Origin: Auriscalpium vulgare
Lineage: Eukaryota; Basidiomycota; Agaricomycetes; Russulales; Auriscalpiaceae
Length of the DNA stretch: 64,000 nucleotides
Assembly: GCA_019915015.1 (NCBI GenBank)
Contig: JAHBBC010000012.1
Location: forward strand, 620,001 to 684,000
Direction of reading: 5' to 3'
Notes under the pieces: generated by a model
The model's input: the letters and a program-made list of their open reading frames with translations, nothing else
Databases searched by the model: none
What the model was told of the DNA's origin: nothing
Shown: piece after piece, positions 56,984 through 64,000 of the stretch
Layout: the number at the start of each line of letters is the position of its first letter
Position numbering within the stretch: the first letter of the stretch is position 1
Translations under genes and position numbers: made by a program

Positions 56984-57185
56984 GGGGGTTCGCGGCGTTG
57001 TTGTCGAGTGCTGGCTCGACGCGGCTCTGTGGCAGCAGTAATTGCTCTCCGCGAGCGGGCCCCCCTCCTCCAGGTCGAACAGTGTGATGCCCGACCCCAC
57101 CGACAAGAGCGCGATGAGCGAAAGCTCGAGTGCGGCGATGAGCACCACGAGCGACTAGCATGCCGTGCCGACGTTCTGCGGCGCG
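56984..57185 (-). pseudogene. Relic of a membrane-protein gene
   Basis: The minus strand reads LVVLIAALELSLIALLSVGSG followed by ITLFDLEEGGPLAES, a hydrophobic helix plus loop. There is an in-frame stop immediately upstream (near 57160). A copy of the same piece is at 54545-54676. A second hydrophobic stretch (SLSVISILLAVCITIFWPIL, about 58165-58230 minus) may belong to the same decayed gene, but I cannot connect them. Confidence 0.4.
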
Positions 57186-57189
57186 TCTG

Positions 57190-59089
57190 ACAGCTCGCTC
57201 GGCGTCGACCAGTGTGTCGGCGCGAAGGGCGCGGCTGGGTGAAGGTACTCGGCGGTCTCCTGGCGGTATGCAGTGTGGATGAGGCGTGGGCTGGTGTGGA
57301 CTCCTCAGCGCGCACCACACGGTGTTGCGACGTGAAGCGAGCGTGATGGCCTTGGTAGCCGTAAACTTGCCTGGGTAAAATGGCACGTCAGTGAAAAAAA
57401 GCTCAACAGTGCAGCATAGCGACTGACCTCGGGAGGCTGTAAAGATGCAAGTGTCTGTGCGCAGATGCAGATGCGTGCTGGCTGTTATGCGGTGTCGAAT
57501 GGAGCTCCGGGAACCCCGCAGAGAAACTGAAGCCACCGAACTGGGACTAAGGAGCAAAGGAGCTCTTCGACACAGAGCGCCGCGCACGTCCGCGCCGACG
57601 CGCAGCCCCGGCACGAGCAACGGCAGCAGGCATGCCGACAGCACTCCTGCGCCCCAAAGTCGAACCCGGACGAGTACGACTGTTCCTATGCAAGAGGCAT
57701 GTATGTGGTTTTCTTTTTTAAACGGGCGGCGGCGTGAGCGGGAGTTGCGGTTCACCCAGGAAGCGCCGGACGCGGATGAAGTGCGCAGAACCATCTGCTG
57801 GAATGCGCGCGCTCGGGGCAACGTCATGGGGAGCACGACATGGTGGCCATTGTCGAGTAGTGACGCTGCGCGACCATGATGCGCGTGCTGATGCATGGAG
57901 ACACGCGGCACGCGCGTGCTCGTACGGTCCAGCTCCATGCTGTCGAGTGCGGTATCTGCGGCGGATCCTCATCGTCCTGGATGGAGAGCGGCTCGGCGTT
58001 GTCCTGTGCCGTGCTTGTGCTCGCTCGAGAAGGCGGGCAGCGTGCTCGCGGTCGACGGCATGCAGCTGACGGCGGATGGCAGTTACTTCAGTGTCTCGAA
58101 GAGGCCACTGGGGATCGGGATTGAGTGCCGGAAGGTGATGTTGAAGGTAAGGATGGGCCAAAAAATTGTGATGCAGACGGCCAGGAGGATAGAGATGACG
58201 CTGAGGCTCGTGGCAGGGTGAAAGGCCGTGGTCATGAGGCTTGCTGGCCGACGAGGCAGCCCAAGGCGATGGTGCACGGCGTGTTGACAGTCGCCCAATA
58301 CGTCATGTAGCCGATGGAGAGACCGGAGAAGTCGGCGCCGGTGAGGATGCCTGCGAGCGCGGTGGACGTGATAGTGAGGCGGCGCGCGGGTTAGTCTGGC
58401 GGTCCGTGGATCAGCTAGACGGCAGGGGGTTGAGTTGCGTGGGGGTCGTGTCGTCGAGTGTATCGTGGCGGGATATTGGCAGACGGGCACGAGGGCATTA
58501 GGGAGTGCGGGAGAGAAGCATGCGGGCGGACTAGCACAGATGGAGATCGCAGGCGGACCGCGGTGCCGTTGTATGTCATTGAAGTATCAGTCAGCTAAGC
58601 GCTGATGGGTGATGGACATCCAACGCACCGTGGACAAAGGCGATGAGGCGGGGGCGGGACGCCGCGGGTTACGAGGCGCGGAGTGGGTGGGGTGCGACGG
58701 CGCTAGAAGATATCAGCATGATGCGCATCGAGGACACGAATAATGTGGACGCACCATGAAGACAAGACGCGCGCGGCCGACTGCACTCGGCCAACTCAGT
58801 CGCGCGGCCTGGACGTCGTCGTGGGGGTGCAACAATGTCAAGTGCAAGGCAAGCGCTTACAATTACGCTTCATGAGGCCACGGTTCATTCACAGTAGCTG
58901 TAAGTGAGTAGTAAGCCGCCTACGAAGTACTTACACGCCGGGATGTGAACGTATGATACGCGCAGCGACGTTGTGCCTGCTATGGCAAACTTGCGAAAGA
59001 AAACGAAAGGAGACAAAAGGTCGTGCACGTGCACTATCCACGACGAACGACTTCAACGTTCAACGCTCTACCACGTCGCCTACTGACGA
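57190..59089. other. No supportable gene
   Basis: Long open frames on the minus strand (to 57938) are low-complexity Arg/Ala/Ser-rich. The only coding-like feature is the hydrophobic stretch near 58165-58230 noted with the membrane-protein relic. Confidence 0.4.
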
Positions 59090-59091
59090 GT

Positions 59092-59157
59092 CACTCTGCA
59101 TCATCTCCCATGCACGTTGTTGCAAGCGATCGGGCCTCATTCTGTTTTATAAAGGTC
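59092..59157 (+). promoter_or_regulatory. Conserved family promoter block with TATA box (member 6)
   Basis: Nearly identical to 53074-53140, ending TTCTGTTTTATAAAGG. Retained although the gene behind it is broken. Confidence 0.8.
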
Positions 59158-59276
59158 TCTGAAATTGTGAGGCTACTGCAATATCCAAACCATTCCCATC
59201 ATGAGCCGCACACAACTCAACTCAACAATCGTTACCGAAAGTCAGGCAGACTAAGTACTCTTCCTACTTGCCAGTG

Positions 59277-60472
59277 ATGACCGGTCAGACCATCTCAACA
59301 ACCACCGTCCCCCACTCTGCCGAGCTACGCAACATCCAATGCTCGACATCTGCCGTGTGCCTCTGGACCGCCCTCTCTGCCAGTCCCGAGCTTGCGCGCA
59401 GTGTCCGAACTCTCGACATCGGTGACTCCGATACCGTACCGCGGGAACTGATCACGAAGCTGGCTACTTGCATGCATTGTGATGACCAGTTCAGCATGGA
59501 CACCGGCGAGCTTCTGCGCCTCACTAGTCGCTTAATCGTCGCCGCCCTGAAGAACATGAGCAACCTCTCCGCAGTCAAATGGAAAGCAGTTCCCACCCAA
59601 CACACAGGTTGTCCTCAGCCGTGGCCTGTTTTGGCAGCATCTTGCAAAAAATTGCGCCATGTTGAGGTCTATGATGGCTCGGGCGATGGCGTTATCTGGG
59701 GCTCTGAGGTGAGTCTTGTCGCCTGAAACATCGTGGACGAGGTCGTGGGCTGACCTCTACATTTTTTAGCTCTTTGACCTATCAAATTTGACGCACTTTC
59801 GATACATCAGCATCAGCTCGTATATGGATCCCGAGACTGCGCCGGACATGACGCGCCTCGGGACGATGCTGACGGAACGGTGTCCACAGCTCCAGGCATG
59901 TACTCAACCTTTTATTTCGATCCGGCATGTGTTCATTGGAATTGTCCGTTAGACGTTGTATCTCAATTTTGGGGCCATCCATAAAAAGAAATTCCGCCGG
60001 AAGACATCGGGCAAAGCGTGCTGCGCGGTCACTGGCCTGGCCTTGAGTCCTTGACGCTGCACGGCACGATGTGCACACCGGCGGACGTTGTCACGTTCCT
60101 GAGCGCACACAAAGGGCTTCGAAATCTGGATATCGACAGAACGGTGGGATGCGGACCGCTTTGGCACGAGTACATCTACTCGGACAGCGACTCGGACGGT
60201 CCAGATTTCTTGAAGGCTTTGGAGCAACTGATCTGCATTGCCCATCGGACATCCTTCCCGACCTGGTAACACTCGCGTATTTTCCTGGCCAAGCCGTTGA
60301 CATCTTGAAACCGATGTTTACCAAGCACAGGATCGGTAAGAGTGTCAAGCTTTCCCTGAAGGACGAAGGCCGTGAGGACGACAACCCCCGCTCAGAGGAG
60401 TCCCGGGATTTCGCCCGTAAGCATACCACGGAATTGACCGTAGTCCGCCATGGAAGGGCTTGGAAGTGGTAG
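59277..60472 (+). pseudogene. LRR-like family member 6, two frameshifts in exon 3
   Basis: Exon 1 (59277-59708) and exon 2 (59770-59895) are open and conserved. Exon 3 starts at about 59951 with LYLNFGAIH, then loses one base near 59985 relative to members 3-5. The frame is shifted again near 60230 (EQLICIAHR where others have EKRLDCPSG). The final segment (DILPDLVTLAYFPGQAVDIL to the stop at 60472) is open in a third frame. Pseudogene with intact promoter. Confidence 0.75.
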
Positions 60473-63400
60473 AATCAGAGAGAATTACTTTACCGTGGTC
60501 GCTATGCGAGTTCCGTAGAAATGTTACTGTGCGCAAGGCATCCTTACTATCACGCAGAGCGACTAACTTGAGTACACGTTACCTCGATATATTTGTGGTC
60601 CTTCTCGCGCAGTACTAAGTACAGGTTGCTCACTTTCTCATAATATTACTAGGCTAGAAACAGCGTGCGGCAATCGTACTGCTAGACACATCGTCGTCAA
60701 CTTGTACCGTCTGTGTAGCGCCTCTTACAGCCCCGCACTCCTGCGACAGCCGCTCAAACTGTCTCCTGACCATCGTTCCGGGGTGTCCAGCTTCCGATTG
60801 TGGAGAACGACGAGGCGCCCTCGCGAGAAAAGGTGATCAAGCGCAGACGAACACGACGAACAGTTGTGGCGGGCCGCTGCGGTCATTCCGGCGGGCACTA
60901 GCACAGAGCGGACGTGGAGGTGAGAATGCGAGCGGCGGTGATGTGACAATGGGCGAGATATTGCGTATTGCGCGGTGAGATGCGATGCAGGATGGATGGT
61001 TCAACGTGCAGGTGACAGTGGGGACGGGAACGCCGATGAGAAATCGGCGGCCAGCTCTTTGGGTTTGTAGGGAGATCAGCGAAGACTGCGGCGTCCGAGA
61101 GATGATCGATGATCGGCTGCCGCTTGCGTGCTGTCCTAGTGGATGTGATGCCGCTTTGCTTGGCGGCTGCGAGGTTGACGTAGTGAAAAAGACGACGATA
61201 CGGGGTAAATGTGTGACGTGTCCTACGCGAGGCAGGCCGACTGATTACTGACTCTTGGCCAGTGAGGACGGATGTGCCATAACGAACGACGTGACCAAGG
61301 CGGATCCCTTCCGTCGAGGATTGCTACTTGGAAGATATCGATCTGTAGACGGGGCGGTAACAGATATTACATTCCAGGGGTCAATGCGCAAGAGATCCGT
61401 CAGGCCGAAGGCGCGCCGCGTCTGCTAGCCGGGTCACTGAAACGTGCGTGTAAACCAAACAAAAAACTGTTAGATCGCGTGCTGTCAATGGCCACGCTGG
61501 GAGATTTTCAGCACCATCGCAATCCTCCAGCCGAATTATCCTTTGAACGGGATGCCCCGCAATGTGAAATTTGATCGAAGCAGGTAGGAAGATTGCCCGC
61601 GGTGGCGATGGTCGGTTCGGGTGGGTGGACGGGCACGCCGTGACAAAATGAGGAGCGGACATCAGAAATGTGCCGGTTTGACGATTTGACGGAGATTGCG
61701 ACGTGCAAGCAATTTAGTGATCGGCTGCTGCTTGCGAGCGGCCCCGGCAGAAAGTGCGATGAAGGGCGGCACCTCGCGGCGCTTTGGCAGCAGCGAGGCA
61801 TGAGGATGACGAGACTGTTCGCCTGGCTAGCCACCTTTGCTAGGCGAGTACGTCATCGACGATCCGCCTGGCAGTGTGACCTGCTAGCATATGCGATGCG
61901 GGCCAATTGTTTACCGGACCTTGACTAGCAGAGAAAGGAGCTGAGTCTCCACTTGCGGTCGTTCCGCCAGGAGGAACCGTCCATAGGAGCGAAACGTCAC
62001 CCTGATGAAGCCTGTGCACATGTGTCCCAAAAATGCTTCTTGAAAGATTTCGTCCTGTTGAGAAGCCGTCACAGTGGGAGACAGAGAAAACAAGGCCAGT
62101 GACTCAGGCACAGACATCATGCTGCGGCCGACGGGTCCTGGGACAGCGGATAAGACACAACAGGACACAGCTTGTCGACGTTGGCCGGATAACGTGAAAC
62201 GTGAGATCTCGAGAGCGCCGGCGTGGTGGCAGTGAAGGACTAATAAACGAATAGGCGATGGCCCCGAAGAGTGAAGATCGTCGCGTTATATAGACGCCCA
62301 TATCGCGTGCAGCGGAGCCGCCGAGGCCGCGAGGTGCTTGCGAGTAATTATTTGGTGGTAGCCGATGGGAGATATCGTCATCGGGCTGTCCATGGTGCGC
62401 CCACGCAGGCCCAGCAGCCTGATGATGATCCCGCCTTGCTGCAACTGGACAAACCGTATCTCTCCGTATCCCTGCTACGCCCATGGCAGGGTGCAACAGC
62501 AGTCGACCGCGAGGCGCTGCCATCCTGAAGCCCTGCAGTCTTCCCGAACGTCTGATCGGTCCCGCACCGCACCGCACGCAGATAACCTCTCGATATCGCT
62601 TGTGCGTCGGCTAACACTTGAATGGACTGGGAAAGTGTGTGATGGGAGTGAAAGGGCTGTCCGAATGGAGGGAGGAGTAGGGCCGAAATGCACGCCACGC
62701 GAGGATCGGTGCACATCCCTTGATCGTGAGGGCGCTGCCACCGAGCGTGGCCGGGGGAGTGTGCAGGCTCGTCGGAGAGTATGGTGAGGGGATGAACCTT
62801 ACGACGTCTGCGGATTACGGGACTACTATTTGCGGACGTCGCGGCCGAGAGCGCCAACGCAGCAATGACCACCGTCAGCGGCCTTGCCACCGGAGACTAC
62901 TGGCTCCTAAGCGAAAGACGAGCCTTGGTGGGCCAGAGTGTTTTGGCACAAGGCTTGATCGGGCATGCTTGGGAGTGTGCCAAGATGGCTTGGGCATTTC
63001 CTTGGGATTCCGCGCAGAAGTGAGCTCCTAGGCATTGCAGCCACAGACAAGGACATGTCTGTACCGGCGGCCAACTGCGCGGTTGCAGAGGTACATGTGG
63101 ACGCGGGACCGATCGCACATCGCGCGGGCCGAACGTAGCCCCGATACAACAATGCACAGTATATGCAGAGCTGCATTGCGCATACGCGTCTGGGCGGACC
63201 TTGGCGCGCTAGTCAATTGTTTGGTAAGCCTGAGAGAGGTTCCGGCGTGCCTCGCCTTGCTGCTGCCTTGAGGCTGCCTCCGACGGGCAAGGTGGAGCAG
63301 GAGCCGCAGTCGGCGTCCGGCACAAAATTCTGGGAATATGTCGAGCAGCACATGCCCAAGCGATCCCAGAGGATTAAGGTGGTTGAGCGCATCGCGCTGC

Positions 63401-64000
63401 GGCGATAAAGCAAGCTAGAAGATGTGAAGGCGCGCGCCAGGTCGTCCGCGTAGGCCGAGGATCCCCCTCTTGGGCTGATCGTGCACGATCGCGCGGGCCG
63501 ACGCTTCGTATAGCGTGAAGCCGAGCTTCTAGAAGGCGCTGCGACGCCCGCTAGACACGCGCGCACCGCGGATGAGCACGGAGTTGGGATTTGTGTTTGT
63601 CTCCGGCAGCCGACGAAGCGACGCTGTCGAACTGCGTGCATTTAGTGCGGGACTCTAGGGGACTCTCTCTCGTCTCGAGGAAAGTGAAGATTCTTACCTG
63701 AGATTGGGACGTCGTGGAAAAGCGGCCAGAGCTTCGAAAATGAGAGCCGATTACGTGCGGAAGCGTCGCCGGTGTGAGCTGCAGCAAGGCCGCTGAGGAC
63801 GGTACCAATCAGATGTTATTGCCGCAACAAATCAGGAGATCCTCACCAAGTGTCGCGTTATCCGTGGCCTAAATATACACACAAACTTGCGCTTGAAATT
63901 GGTCCAAAAAAGCCTAGGCCATTGCAGACGGAGTGTCTGTAATCGCCTCCTCTTCGGGGTAATCGGGACCGTCAGGTGTTGGCGGCGCAGCGCCGAGCGC
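60473..64000. other. 3.5 kb without supportable genes
   Basis: Many medium-length frames exist on both strands, but none shows a known domain, convincing start plus splice pattern, or paralogue in the window. One minus-strand frame begins with a signal-peptide-like stretch (RPLTVVIAALALSAATSA, about 62830-62890) but has no ATG. Decayed genes or an old element are possible. Confidence 0.4.

Noticed and set aside
56874..57938. 354-codon open frame on the minus strand
   Set aside because: Composition is Arg/Ala/Ser-rich without domains; it overlaps a relic readable in another frame and looks like a GC-rich chance frame.
62378..62890. Signal-peptide-like minus-strand frame
   Set aside because: Begins with GTG rather than ATG; the rest is Arg/Ser-rich with no family resemblance.
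1..64000. CRISPR arrays, rRNA or tRNA genes
   Set aside because: No regular spacer-repeat pattern, no rRNA-like sequence, and no cloverleaf with a proper T-loop was found by eye; a tRNAscan run would be needed to exclude tRNAs.

Overview
The window is nuclear DNA from a filamentous basidiomycete, most likely an Agaricomycete of the wood-decay type. The main reasons are multi-exon genes with very short introns (about 38-75 bp, GT..AG), dense packing on both strands, and protein families typical of mushrooms: cytochrome P450, GMC oxidoreductase, GPI-anchored polysaccharide deacetylase, MYND-finger, F-box/LRR-like and 7TM proteins. No prokaryotic operon, CRISPR array, rRNA or tRNA was recognised. 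Gene models were built by hand from splice sites. Where I say a model is in frame, the summed exon lengths are divisible by three.

Layout. 1-1.15 kb: 5' part of a P450 (minus), running off the left edge. 1.76-2.34 kb: a 579-bp hAT-like non-autonomous element with 20-bp TIRs and a perfect 8-bp target duplication. 2.39-4.40 and 8.76-10.78 kb: a 2-kb inverted duplication carrying a predicted OTT_1508-like deaminase gene, broken in the left copy and intact in the right. Between the arms lie a MYND-finger gene and a Trf4/Cid14-type poly(A) polymerase. 10.9-12.7 kb: divergent ribosomal protein genes uS4 and eL21. 13.2-19.8 kb: a 12-exon GMC oxidoreductase, an unknown small protein and a CE4 polysaccharide deacetylase. 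20.1-21.65 kb: a third relic of the deaminase gene and a frameshifted member of a tandem-repeat protein family, whose intact relative is at 36.4-38.0 kb inside a pair of 0.6-kb direct repeats. 21.8-28.0 kb: a large inverted duplication with two divergent F-box genes (left frameshifted, right intact) around a small hydrophilic protein gene with a CRE-like site and a TATA box. 28.3-31.4 and 51.6-60.5 kb: six members of one LRR-like family, two intact and four damaged. 39-51.2 kb: conserved housekeeping genes (Yippee, a 7TM protein, Arp10, the SUMO protease Ulp1, the SNARE Bet1, an unknown, centrin). 60.5-64 kb: no supportable gene.

Themes. Conserved single-copy genes (Trf4, uS4, eL21, Arp10, Ulp1, Bet1, centrin, Yippee) alternate with fast-evolving, duplicated lineage-specific families (deaminase-like, F-box, LRR-like, myristoyl-motif repeat proteins). 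Nearly every duplicated family shows one intact copy and one or more copies broken by a traceable small lesion, so the window is a record of recent birth and death of genes. A piece of Ulp1 has been copied into the LRR cluster 8 kb away.
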